In this document: positions 51,767 to 60,551 of the stretch, piece by piece | Numbering within the stretch: the stretch's first letter is position 1 | Layout of the letters: the number at the start of each line of letters is the position of its first letter | Source of the DNA: Kuenenia sp039794105 | GTDB lineage: Bacteria > Planctomycetota > Brocadiia > Brocadiales > Brocadiaceae | DNA: 64,000 nt | NCBI RefSeq assembly: GCF_039794105.1 | Contig: NZ_JBDIWA010000005.1 | Location: 62,001 to 126,000, forward strand | Reading direction: 5' to 3' | Program-made: the position numbers and the translations under genes | The notes under the pieces: generated by a model | Database searches by the model: none | Told to the model about the DNA's origin: nothing | The model's input: only the letters and a program-made list of their open reading frames with translations

Positions 51767-53386
51767 ATGTCAGACATAAAAAAATTAATTTATTCCGTAA
51801 AAACCATAAGCAGTTGCACTTTTTTAAGCCGCATACTGGGGCTTGCAAGGGATATTATATGTGCCAGTATTTTTGGAACAGGCCTCGTATGGGACGCCTT
51901 TACCGTCGCCTTTAAAATTCCCAATCTCTTTAGGCGTTTATTTGGAGAGGGCGCCCTTAGCGCTGCTTTTATACCGGTATTCACCGAACATATAGAAAAG
52001 CATGGCGAAAGGGAGGCATGGAAATTTGCAAATATTGTCATAACGTTACTCATTATCATCTTAGGGGGGATTGTATTCATAGGCGAAGGCTCTTTTTTTG
52101 CGGTTCCGAAACTATTCAACATTCATGAAAAGTGGCAGCTAATTTTTAAATTACTCATAATCTTGTTTCCTTATGTTTTTTTTATTTGCATTGTCGCTTT
52201 TATGGGAGCAATATTAAACACGGTTCGCCATTTTTTCATCCCCGCATTTGCCCCCATGATTCTTAATATATGCTGGATAAGCGGGGCGTTTGTATCCTTT
52301 TATACGGGGAATATGACCGAAAAAATGGTCTTTACAGTGGCAATTGCCATCCTTTTTTCAGGCATTATCCAGATGTATGTCCATCTGCCCTTTCTCAAAC
52401 AGAAAGGTTTTCATTACCGTCCGTCATTCCAATTTTCACACCCAGGCTTAAAATCGGTTTTTGCACGAATGGCCCCCATCGTTTTCGGATTGGCAATCGT
52501 ACAGCTTAATGTTTTACTTGACAGTATTATTGCCGTTGGGTTTGCCTCAACGAGTGAAGGGCAGGATTCTTTTGCTTTTGCCGGAATGAACATACCGTTT
52601 CCCCTGAAAGTCGGGGCAGCATCCGTGTTGTATTACAGCGACAGATTAATCCAGTTTCCTTTGGGAGTTTTCGGCGTTGCCATGGCCACAGCAGTCTTTC
52701 CCTTTTTTTCCACATATGCGGCAAGAGGAGACTGGGAAAACTTTTCATTAACCTTCAATAAGGCTTTAAAATTCATTCTCTTTATTGGTATTCCCGCATC
52801 GATTGGTATTATCATGCTCCGGGAGCCTATTGTAAGCCTGCTTTATAAAAGAAACCAATTTGACGCCGAATCGGCATTGAGAACCTCTCGCGTCATCTTG
52901 TTTTATGCTATCGGCATATGGGCATATTGTGGTCTCCATGTACTGATCAGGGCATTTTATTCTCTCAAGGATACGGTTACTCCCGTCAAAATCGGTACAT
53001 TGTGTGTCTGCTTAAACCTGGTGTTGAATATTTCGCTCATCTGGACTTTGCAAGAAGGGGGTCTGGCCCTTTCCACAGCCATTAGCGCCATAATACAAAT
53101 AATTATATTAACTCTGATATTACAAAAAAAACTACGTATAAAAATACAAAAAGAAGTTTTTGTCTCTCTTATAAAAACGATAATCACCTCAGTTGCGATG
53201 GGGTCTGTATGCTTTTTTACGCTAAAAATGCTTCCTTATTCAGAGGAAAACAACTCGCTCTATTTTAAAGGGATACGGCTTTTTATTCCAATGTTGACTG
53301 CGAGCGCTACTTTTGCAGCCGTTTCTCTCTTAATCAAATCAGAAGATTTCAGGAATCTCATTAAAGGAGTATTGAAAAAGGCATAA
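51767..53386 (+). CDS. murJ: Lipid II flippase MurJ
   Basis: A 539-residue MOP-superfamily transporter with about 14 membrane helices. The N-terminus has SRILGLARDIICASIFGTG and the signature FKIPNLFRRLFGEGALSAAFIPVF (blocks at about 45-70). It flips peptidoglycan precursor lipid II across the cytoplasmic membrane. Its presence argues for a peptidoglycan wall, as now accepted for anammox planctomycetes. No strong ribosome binding site. It is followed by rlmN after repeat DNA. Confidence 0.96.
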   Translation: MSDIKKLIYSVKTISSCTFLSRILGLARDIICASIFGTGLVWDAFTVAFKIPNLFRRLFGEGALSAAFIPVFTEHIEKHGEREAWKFANIVITLLIIILGGIVFIGEGSFFAVPKLFNIHEKWQLIFKLLIILFPYVFFICIVAFMGAILNTVRHFFIPAFAPMILNICWISGAFVSFYTGNMTEKMVFTVAIAILFSGIIQMYVHLPFLKQKGFHYRPSFQFSHPGLKSVFARMAPIVFGLAIVQLNVLLDSIIAVGFASTSEGQDSFAFAGMNIPFPLKVGAASVLYYSDRLIQFPLGVFGVAMATAVFPFFSTYAARGDWENFSLTFNKALKFILFIGIPASIGIIMLREPIVSLLYKRNQFDAESALRTSRVILFYAIGIWAYCGLHVLIRAFYSLKDTVTPVKIGTLCVCLNLVLNISLIWTLQEGGLALSTAISAIIQIIILTLILQKKLRIKIQKEVFVSLIKTIITSVAMGSVCFFTLKMLPYSEENNSLYFKGIRLFIPMLTASATFAAVSLLIKSEDFRNLIKGVLKKA

Positions 53387-53470
53387 CAGTATTTTTATCA
53401 TAATATTTACCGATTATGCAGTTTCAATCTCGTTCCCAGTCTCCACCCTGGAAACGAACGTTTTTATTTT

Positions 53471-53492
53471 TTCAAAAAACTAAATTATTACA
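53471..53492. repeat. Right terminal repeat of the GTAACACTTTAG family
   Basis: TTCAAAAAACTAAATTATTA then CA, just upstream of rlmN. On the left, CGTTCCCAGTC and CTGGAAACGAACG (about 53430-53460) form another dispersed hairpin. No left end of this element is visible. Confidence 0.5.
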
Positions 53493-53502
53493 AAAATTGG
53501 GT

Positions 53503-54609
53503 ATGAATAAATTACCGTTAACTTCAATTACCGAATTAGATTTATCTGAATCGGTGGAACTTTGCCGCTCATTGGGAGAGCCTTCTTACAGGGGGAAGCA
53601 AATTCTTTCCTGGATGTATAAAAAAGGCGCAACGGATTTTAATCAAATGTCCGATATTCCCCTGCCGTTTCGGGAAAAGCTTGAAAAATCGTACCCTGTT
53701 TTTCAAACCAAAATACACTCAATAAACACCTCACAAGACGGTACAGAAAAATTCCTGATCTATTTGCCGGACAACAACTTAATTGAATGTGTGCTTTTAA
53801 GAGACGGCAAGAGGAGGACGGCATGCGTTTCAACGCAGGTTGGTTGTGCTATGGGGTGTAGTTTTTGTGCAAGTGGTGTATTAGGACTTACCAGAAACCT
53901 TAAAACCGGGGAAATAATCGAACAAGTTCTCCACATCAAAAACCACCTCTCCGCAAATGAACACATTACCAATATTGTCTTTATGGGAATCGGAGAGCCA
54001 CTGGCCAATTATGATAATGTTATCAAGGTACTCAGAATTATGAATGCTGATTGGGGTCTGGGGATAGGCGCCAGAAATATCACTATTTCAACCGTTGGTC
54101 TGATAGAGGGAATCAGAAGATTGGCAAAGGAAGGGCTCAAGGTAAATCTTGCTATTTCTCTTCATGCATCGAATGATACTACAAGAAATAAAATCGTCCC
54201 GTCAAACAGTAAAACAGGGATTAAAAACATCCTGGGTGCTGCGCAGGAATATTTTAATGCTACCCATAGAGATATTAGTTTTGAATATACCATGATTGAC
54301 GGCATTAATGATTCAAAACAGGATGCCAAATTACTTGCCCAAATATTAAAAGGAGTTCAGTGCAACGTTAATATTCTTCCCGTAAATCCAATAAAGGAAG
54401 GCAATTTTGCCCCCCCGGTACAAAAAACAGTGGAAACATTCTGCACCGTGCTAAAAAATCATGGCATCGTTGTCACGGTTCGTCAAAGAAAAGGAATTAA
54501 CGTAAATGCTGCATGTGGGCAACTTAGGCTGCAAATTCAAAAGTCTTGTCATGAAGAAAAGATATTACATACACCACCGCCCATGTTTCTCCCCGCAAAT
54601 TATAAATAA
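53503..54609 (+). CDS. rlmN: Dual-specificity rRNA/tRNA methyltransferase RlmN
   Basis: 368 residues from MNKLPLTSITELDL; an upstream in-frame ATG at 53416 would translate a repeat and is rejected. It is a radical SAM enzyme that methylates C2 of A2503 in 23S rRNA and A37 in tRNAs. The GCAMGCSFCASG motif gives Cys115, Cys119 and Cys122 (CxxxCxxC). The GIGEPLANYDNV and AISLHAS blocks and the C-terminal NAACGQL Cys (methyl carrier) are present. It stands alone. Confidence 0.96.
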   Translation: MNKLPLTSITELDLSESVELCRSLGEPSYRGKQILSWMYKKGATDFNQMSDIPLPFREKLEKSYPVFQTKIHSINTSQDGTEKFLIYLPDNNLIECVLLRDGKRRTACVSTQVGCAMGCSFCASGVLGLTRNLKTGEIIEQVLHIKNHLSANEHITNIVFMGIGEPLANYDNVIKVLRIMNADWGLGIGARNITISTVGLIEGIRRLAKEGLKVNLAISLHASNDTTRNKIVPSNSKTGIKNILGAAQEYFNATHRDISFEYTMIDGINDSKQDAKLLAQILKGVQCNVNILPVNPIKEGNFAPPVQKTVETFCTVLKNHGIVVTVRQRKGINVNAACGQLRLQIQKSCHEEKILHTPPPMFLPANYK

Positions 54610-55039
54610 AAGTGTAAAAGATAAGGATATTGTGTTTTTCTTTGCGGCAAAAACATATCAAACAGATACATTTTCCCCTTCAAAGTTAAAAAAAAAGATA
54701 GTTGTATTTTATCTAATAACATGATAATTATTAAGAATGAATTTAAGAGAGATACTAACTCTCCGTTCGCCCCATGCTAATGATTTACAATAACCATCTT
54801 TCAGAAAAGGGGCAAAAATTGGGGTTAATCAACAGAGTTATTTACTGATAAGGTAAAATATTTCTTGCAAATAAAAAGTATTATAAGAACATCATTTTCT
54901 TGCAAAATAAAGGGGACGCAAACTTTTACCAAAAAAGAGAATCATTAGGAAGGAGGTGGGGGGAAACTTGATATTTCTTTATTGAGGGAATTTTTAATAC
55001 TTTTAATCACATTATTTTGTTTTTCCAAGGAGGTTTTTT
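54610..55039. other. Spacer upstream of the ferredoxin
   Basis: AT-rich, with no gene seen. A short TTACTGATAAGGTA match to the dispersed repeat family is at 54842-54855. Confidence 0.5.
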
Positions 55040-55225
55040 ATGCATGCAAAAGTAGATGCAGATGTTTGTACCGGATGTGAACTTTGCGTACAAACATGTC
55101 CTGAAATTTTTTATATGAACGGTGACCTCGCCGAAGCAAAGGATATTGAAGTGCCTTCTGAGTATGAAGATGCCTGTAGACAGGCAGCGGAAGAATGTCC
55201 CGTAGAGGCCATCAGCCTCGATTAG
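55040..55225 (+). CDS. Small [4Fe-4S] ferredoxin
   Basis: A 61-residue protein with a strong AAGGAGG before the ATG. CTGCELCVQTCP (Cys11/14/17/21) and a distant ECP (about Cys53) supply one cluster, with a helix between, as in single-cluster Fer4_13/15-type ferredoxins of the Pyrococcus/Thermotoga kind. It is very acidic, as electron carriers usually are. It could serve the KorDAB enzyme or other redox steps. It ends in a shared terminator facing rpmH. Confidence 0.92.
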   Translation: MHAKVDADVCTGCELCVQTCPEIFYMNGDLAEAKDIEVPSEYEDACRQAAEECPVEAISLD

Positions 55226-55236
55226 TTTATAAACAA

Positions 55237-55278
55237 AAAGAGACCCTAAATAATATATTCTATTTTTAGGGTCTCTTT
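55237..55278. terminator. Bidirectional terminator between ferredoxin and rpmH
   Basis: A perfect 14-base stem (AAAGAGACCCTAAA / TTTAGGGTCTCTTT) with a 14-base loop. Runs of T lie downstream in the plus direction and of A (T on the other strand) on the left, so it can end both convergent transcripts. Confidence 0.85.
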
Positions 55279-55293
55279 CTTTTCTTTGTTCGC

Positions 55294-55431
55294 TCAAACA
55301 TTCAGTAGCGGCCTTCTCCCTATGCGGCGTCTCCTATTTAAAATAGCACGCCCTCCCTTTGTCCGCATTCTTTTTCTAAAACCACACATTCTCTTACGTT
55401 TTATCGAACTTTTCCTAATCCTTACTTTCAT
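55294..55431 (-). CDS. rpmH: 50S ribosomal protein L34
   Basis: A 45-residue protein: it starts MKVRIRKSSIKRKRMCGFRK and continues RMRTKGGRAILNRRRRIGRR, then PLLNV. The L34 pattern (K-R-x3-GFRxRMxTKxGRxxLxRRRxxGR) is complete. The ATG follows AAGGAGAGAT. Typical length is 44-48. It sits in the large subunit near the exit side. Unusually, rnpA, yidC and dnaA are not adjacent: the downstream neighbour is a convergent ferredoxin. Confidence 0.95.
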   Translation of the reverse strand: MKVRIRKSSIKRKRMCGFRKRMRTKGGRAILNRRRRIGRRPLLNV

Positions 55432-55576
55432 AATCTATCTCTCCTTAAATCAAAATTAACAGGGCTATATTATCGTATTAGCTGTTTTATTGTCAAGGAA
55501 TTTTATGTAAAAATAAGAAGGGAGTATCTGGTTTTTTAACCAGGGATTTTTGTTGCAGAATAGTCGTAAATTCTTA

Positions 55577-55605
55577 TTGACATTGATCTTTTGAATTGAT
55601 ACTAT
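55577..55605 (+). promoter_or_regulatory. Promoter for the HU/IHF - RseC pair
   Basis: TTGACA (55577-55582), 17-base spacer, TACTAT (55600-55605), about 180 bases before the HU/IHF ATG. The rest of the gap 55432-55782 is AT-rich and holds no gene I can see. Confidence 0.5.
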
Positions 55606-55782
55606 GTTCAAACTAGTCATAAGTGCCATGCCTAGAAGTTAGTTAAGATTAGGTCACAGCCTTTCAGTAATCCCCTAAACCCGAGAAAGAGATAATTTTT
55701 TTATTTTTAACGTATTCGCTCAGTTAAATACTTCTATAGGTTGCCAGTAATATACTTACCGTTATAATTAAGGAGATATGCA

Positions 55783-56094
55783 ATGCAAACAACGACAAAA
55801 AGGGATCTGTGCGAAAAGATTGCCAGGAAAACAGACAACACGCATATGGTGGTAAAAAAAACAATTCAAATGTTTTTGGATGAAATTATAGGTGAGCTTT
55901 CACTGGGTAATCGCATTGAATTGCGTGATTTCGGCGTCTTTGAAATTCGCCAGCGTGCGGCACGCAAGGCAAGAAACCCAAGAACCGGAGAAGTTGCTTT
56001 TGTACCGTCAAAAAATGTCGTTGTGTTCAAGGTTGGAAAACTCATGCGGGAAAAAGTTGGCAACTCACCACAAACACCACCCCCAGCACAATAA
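55783..56094 (+). CDS. HU/IHF-family DNA-binding protein
   Basis: 103 residues, AAGGAG before the ATG. Helices at 5-45, then the beta-arm region IELRDFGVFEIRQRAARKARNPRTGE (about 45-70) with the DNA-intercalating Pro in RNPRTG, then VPSKNVVVFKVGKLMRE. This is the full family pattern and binds and bends DNA as a dimer. A Pro-rich tail (NSPQTPPPAQ) extends the usual 90-95 residue length. The RseC-like gene follows after 18 bases, so the two form an operon. Confidence 0.93.
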   Translation: MQTTTKRDLCEKIARKTDNTHMVVKKTIQMFLDEIIGELSLGNRIELRDFGVFEIRQRAARKARNPRTGEVAFVPSKNVVVFKVGKLMREKVGNSPQTPPPAQ

Positions 56095-56112
56095 AGGTAT
56101 CGGAGTTTCTCC

Positions 56113-56580
56113 ATGTTTAAACAAACACAAGTAAAAGAAGCGGGTATAATAAAACGTATTAACGGCAACAGAACTACCATCGAATTAGTAAAACAAACAG
56201 CGGAGAACTGTAAAAGTTGCAGTGGTTGTGCAGAGGTAAAAAGTAGTTCGCAATATTTGGAAGTTGAAACAGTTCCCGGTATAAAGGAAGGGCAATTGGT
56301 AGTTACGCAAAAAACAATCCATTCACCTTACAAAAGCATAATGCTCGTGTTTGTCTTCCCGTTAATTAGTTTACTAGTGGGTAGTTACGTAGGTCAAAAT
56401 TACAACATTCTCAGTATAACCTCAAAAGACATAAGAATTATCGTCTGTGGATTTATTTTTTTTATGTCTTCATTGGTTATAGCAGGTATTTATGACAAAA
56501 TGTCGAAAAGTAAAACAACCACACCTCAAAAAATCATTTCCGATAACCTCCACAATAGCTATGACACTGTTTTTAAATAG
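56113..56580 (+). CDS. rseC: RseC/MucC-family membrane protein
   Basis: 155 residues. The N-terminal domain has the family Cys cluster ENCKSCSGCAE (about 34-44), then GQLVVTQ. Two membrane helices follow (about 78-94 and 108-128). RseC proteins modulate sigma-E or the Rsx/Rnf electron-transfer complex that reduces SoxR; in bacteria with Rnf they probably touch membrane redox. No rnf or rse genes are next to it. Confidence 0.85.
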   Translation: MFKQTQVKEAGIIKRINGNRTTIELVKQTAENCKSCSGCAEVKSSSQYLEVETVPGIKEGQLVVTQKTIHSPYKSIMLVFVFPLISLLVGSYVGQNYNILSITSKDIRIIVCGFIFFMSSLVIAGIYDKMSKSKTTTPQKIISDNLHNSYDTVFK

Positions 56581-57011
56581 ATTCCACTCCTTATGTTTAA
56601 ATTTAAAGCGAATCATATTTGACTGAAGCATTATTTGTTGTATGTCTCTAATTAGTAAGACTTAGTTCTTATTTTGAGTAATGTTGTTTTTGTACGTGGT
56701 AATGCTTTCTCAACAACCAAAAAGAGACCGGTTGCAAAAGAACTTCCACATCGTTCCTTTTGCAACCGGTCTCTTTTATAGTCAAGATGTTCACAAAATG
56801 TGAATTTATACAGGGTGGCACTAACACAAACTACGCTTATCAGTTACGAACGACAGTGAAGGAATCGTAAGTCTTTTTAGAACAATAGATTGTTTCGGTG
56901 TCTCCCCTTCCCCGCAAAAGGCATTTATTTTTACGCATAAATTTTACCAAAACTTTATACGAGCGTTCCTGCCGGACACAAATGGTATCGGGAAAAAAAC
57001 ACAGTAACCCT
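56581..57011. other. Spacer with a strong terminator
   Basis: The terminator is at 56720-56777. No gene or RNA recognised in the rest. Confidence 0.6.
56720..56777. terminator. Long terminator hairpin
   Basis: Perfect 21-base arms (left starts AAAAGAGACCGGTTGC, right ends GCAACCGGTCTCTTTT) with a 16-base loop. It lies between convergent genes and can stop both. Confidence 0.85.
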
Positions 57012-60000
57012 TTACATGCCTTTTGCTACCGTTATGCCCTTTGTTGCTACAAATGACTTTATGCTTACCAGATCATGATCATCGCGGGCGACGATAGTGA
57101 TCACGTTTGGACCTTCTTTTAACGAATGTTTTGCATCAATCTTCAATGACGATTTTTGTCTTGGGCTTACATGTTTGTTTGATTTGAAAAAGATTTTATC
57201 ATTGTTTACCAGTACATAAGCATGTTTTACGTGGGTATCGTCTTTTACAAGTGCAGAAATGGATAATTCTTCCTCGCCAAATAAAATGTTTGGCACGCCA
57301 TCCATAGAAATGGTGGGGGGGATTCGCTGTATAAACATTTCGAGTTCGCCGGATGATTTTCCGGCATCATTATTTACCGCAGTTACGTCCTTTGCAGAAA
57401 CCCATCCGTATCTATTATTAGGAAGTTCCGCCCTGTACCAATCAGGGTTGCTGACGTCAGACCTGAGAATTGTACCCTCGTTCATCATTGATAAAACAGG
57501 GGAGTCAAATGACATTCCCCCATACAGTGGAATATGGTTTTTGTTTATCTTCAAAAGTTTGGAACTGGCCGTAAGCTTTTGGGGGGCGCCGGCAACCACA
57601 GAGAATTTTAATGTATTACTTAAAAAAGCGCCGAAGATAGAATCTGAAATAATAATGTCCACATTAAATTCATTAGAAGCAATTGTTTCTTTGACGTTAA
57701 AAGTTAATTCCGCCTCCTTGATTTCTCCCGGATTTAATTGACCAATTTCAACCCTGCCTTTTTCTACAAACACTTCTTTGTCACTCAAATTTCTGAGGGT
57801 AACAACCGTTTTTTCGGAAATCCCATTTCCCATGTTTTTTACCATGACAAGGAGATTAATATTTTCGCCTTTGTTTATTATTCCATCACCGTTATTTTTG
57901 CCTGAAGAATTTGTTACCTGATCTAAAATCTGATAAGAAAAGGCAAAAAGCGGCTGGGGCAATGCCTCTATCGCCACAGTGAAATTAAGATCTGCCGGGT
58001 TGTTTTTATTTAACTCTTCAAATTTAATGGTAATTTCATCTTCCCGATCAAGAGAATTTTTTGGTATTTCTATCGTTTTGGTGTGCGACTTTTTACTTCC
58101 TTTGCCTATTTTACCAAAAATAAATTCATGTTTATCATATAGACCGTTTTTGCTGGAAGAAATTCCGCGCAATTGATAAAGAGGTTTATCCCCAGTGTTT
58201 TCAATAGTTACCGTAAGCGTAATTTTTTCCCCGGCCTTTACCCGTTTATTAAGGGGGTTTGTTAAAAAAGTAACATTTGTTGCGGATGCCCCTTCATTTA
58301 TCCCTTCAGACCAGTCAATACTTAAACTATCAAGCGCCTGTGCTATTTTCTTTTCTTCCTCTTCGGAAATTGCGTCAATTACTGAAAGAGAATTTTGCAG
58401 AAAACCTTCCTCTTTTTTCCATGTAGAAGCGTTTGCCAGTAATTTTCTGGCGAAGATAACATGGAAGTCTTTATCAAAATCAGGCAGCTTGTAAGGGTCT
58501 TCGTCTTCCGCAGGTTCCACCTCAGTCTCTTTCCCGGCAACGGCGTCCTCTTTTTTCTCCTTTATTTCATGGAAATACTTAAGGGTGGCAAAGGGAAATG
58601 CCTCTTTGTGGTGGTCGTCCAAATGTTTTTTCAGATCTTCTTCCCTGATTGCCGTGATGCCATGAAAAAGATTGATGTTGTCCTTTTCAACGGTCACCGG
58701 AACGAGCTGTATGTCCGGTGTAATGCCAAAGGATTGAATGTCGGTAAAAAGAGGGGTAAGATATTTTGCGATGGTTAATTTTAGCGCTGAACCGTCCATT
58801 AACTCGATAAGCTGCTGGACAGACCCCTTGCCAAATGTTCTGTCTCCGACGATTATCGCGCGGTTATTTTCCTTTAGGGCGCCGGCAACAATTTCAGCCC
58901 CTGAGGCGCTCCCTGCATCGACAAGCACCACTATGGGATACAGTTCCTCGTCAGTCTCCGTTTTTTTTGCATCGATAACTTCTCTGGGATGACCTCCGGG
59001 TCCAACGGTAACAACAATAGCACCGCTTTCGAGAAATTTGTCAGACACCTTGATTGCCTGGTCTAACAAACCACCCGAATTGTTCCGCAAATCGAGAATG
59101 AGTCCTTTCATTTTATCATTGATTTTGTTTAGTTGTTTTAACTGCTCATTAAGGCGCTGAGGGGTATCATCCTGGAAATTTCTGATTCTTACATAACCAT
59201 ACCCCCCTTCAATAGATGCGGATTCTACTGTAGGAATTACTATTATTTCCCGTTTGAGGGTGAAAAGTTTTGTCTCGACCGCTTTATGTTTTAAAACGGA
59301 AAGTGTGACGGTTGAACCCGGGTCGCCACGCAGTTTCCCAACGGATTCGGTAAGGTCCATATCTACGGTCGATTCTCCATCAATTTCCACAATTTTATCT
59401 CCGGCCTTTATTCCTGCCACTGCAGCAGGGGTTCCTTCAATGGGAGAAATTACCGTCAGAACGCCATCTCTTATTCCTACAACCATACCAAGCCCTCCGA
59501 ACTTGCCGGTAGTGCCGATCTTAAATTCGGTAAATTGTTTTGGCGGTAAGATAATAGAGTGCGGGTCAAGCTGCGTCAACATGCCGTTTATTGCCGTATA
59601 TTCCACATCGCTGGCGGTAAGTGACACGTTCTCTTCCCGGTGCTTATTGATAAAATCCAAGGCATCCTGCAGCACTTTGAAAACATCCTTGGTCCGGCGA
59701 ACTTCTGACAAATCAAATGTCTTTGAAACCGTGTCAACCGTAACGGTTTTTATCTTCTTCTCCTCAAAGTAGTCTACCAGGACTTCAGGTATGACTCTTT
59801 CCTGCCAATCAAGGGCGCCCTTAATCATTTCAACATTATCAATACGGTCAGGGTCTACATACAGGCGGTTAATATAGGAAAGTACAATCCCTGGAAGGCG
59901 AAATTTATATTCTGTATCTTCTTTTACTGACAGATTTTCAAAATGGGGTTCCAGACCAAATGTTTTATTGAAAACAATAAAAAGGCCGGAGATGGAAGAT

Positions 60001-60053
60001 ATAGAAATAATAATTATTATTAACACATACTTAAACGGATGCTTTAATCTCAT
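57012..60053 (-). CDS. C-terminal processing peptidase (S41) with CARDB-like and SH3-like tail
   Basis: 1013 residues from the ATG at 60053, which has AAAGGAAA upstream; a Met 7 codons earlier has no such site. A membrane anchor lies at about 9-28. A PDZ domain (about 180-255) has KFGGLGMVVGIRDG and GIKAGDKIVEIDG. The S41 core follows: RGDPGSTVTL, LILDLRNNSGGLL, Ser382/Ser384 in GSASGAE and Lys409 in TFGKGSVQQ form the Ser-Lys dyad. Two beta-rich CARDB-like repeats (about 600-820), an SH3-like domain (GWVSAKDV, about 840-900) and a last Ig-like part follow. Ordinary Ctp enzymes are 400-550 residues, so about half is extra. It trims exported proteins at their C-termini, facing outward. Confidence 0.92.
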   Translation of the reverse strand: MRLKHPFKYVLIIIIISISSISGLFIVFNKTFGLEPHFENLSVKEDTEYKFRLPGIVLSYINRLYVDPDRIDNVEMIKGALDWQERVIPEVLVDYFEEKKIKTVTVDTVSKTFDLSEVRRTKDVFKVLQDALDFINKHREENVSLTASDVEYTAINGMLTQLDPHSIILPPKQFTEFKIGTTGKFGGLGMVVGIRDGVLTVISPIEGTPAAVAGIKAGDKIVEIDGESTVDMDLTESVGKLRGDPGSTVTLSVLKHKAVETKLFTLKREIIVIPTVESASIEGGYGYVRIRNFQDDTPQRLNEQLKQLNKINDKMKGLILDLRNNSGGLLDQAIKVSDKFLESGAIVVTVGPGGHPREVIDAKKTETDEELYPIVVLVDAGSASGAEIVAGALKENNRAIIVGDRTFGKGSVQQLIELMDGSALKLTIAKYLTPLFTDIQSFGITPDIQLVPVTVEKDNINLFHGITAIREEDLKKHLDDHHKEAFPFATLKYFHEIKEKKEDAVAGKETEVEPAEDEDPYKLPDFDKDFHVIFARKLLANASTWKKEEGFLQNSLSVIDAISEEEEKKIAQALDSLSIDWSEGINEGASATNVTFLTNPLNKRVKAGEKITLTVTIENTGDKPLYQLRGISSSKNGLYDKHEFIFGKIGKGSKKSHTKTIEIPKNSLDREDEITIKFEELNKNNPADLNFTVAIEALPQPLFAFSYQILDQVTNSSGKNNGDGIINKGENINLLVMVKNMGNGISEKTVVTLRNLSDKEVFVEKGRVEIGQLNPGEIKEAELTFNVKETIASNEFNVDIIISDSIFGAFLSNTLKFSVVAGAPQKLTASSKLLKINKNHIPLYGGMSFDSPVLSMMNEGTILRSDVSNPDWYRAELPNNRYGWVSAKDVTAVNNDAGKSSGELEMFIQRIPPTISMDGVPNILFGEEELSISALVKDDTHVKHAYVLVNNDKIFFKSNKHVSPRQKSSLKIDAKHSLKEGPNVITIVARDDHDLVSIKSFVATKGITVAKGM

Positions 60054-60551
60054 GAATATTTCCTTTTTGATCAAAAAATCAAAGTAACTTTACACAAATG
60101 TAACTAAACCCTTACACAAAAATATAAAGATATGCCGAAAACTGTTGAACAGCAATGATTCACTCATTAAAAAGGTGAGTAATACGGCAAGAGATCATGC
60201 ATAACAATTACGATAAATGTCGTATCGGTTTCATTTTTTTCAAAAGTCCAATACATAGCATAATTGTAATGCATTGTGGGTGCTAATCCATGAATTGCCG
60301 CCACATGAGGCCAAATAGTGTTTTCCGGCGGTCGATGTCCTTGAAAAAACGAAACTCTCACTAACTGGCGCTACTGTACACAAGTAGCAATTTGAGTATA
60401 GAGAGAAGGAACAGATTTATCAAGAAAATTTGCCTTGCCCAGTGATTATGAAAAAAGCATTTGATAATTATAGGAAGAACAGATAAAATGCTACGCTTGT
60501 CATAAACTTAGCTTCGTCCGTAGGGTTTTTAGAGAATTTAAGAGGAAAATA
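60054..60551. other. Spacer between divergent protease and foldase genes
   Basis: A 64-codon minus-strand frame (60167-60361) ending EKNETDTTFIVIVMHDLLPY is weakly protein-like, but no ribosome binding site or family supports it. Confidence 0.45.

Noticed and set aside
55432..55782. Replication origin next to rpmH
   Set aside because: AT-rich, but no DnaA boxes and no dnaA gene.
60167..60361. 64-codon minus-strand frame
   Set aside because: Weakly protein-like only; no ribosome binding site. Left as spacer.
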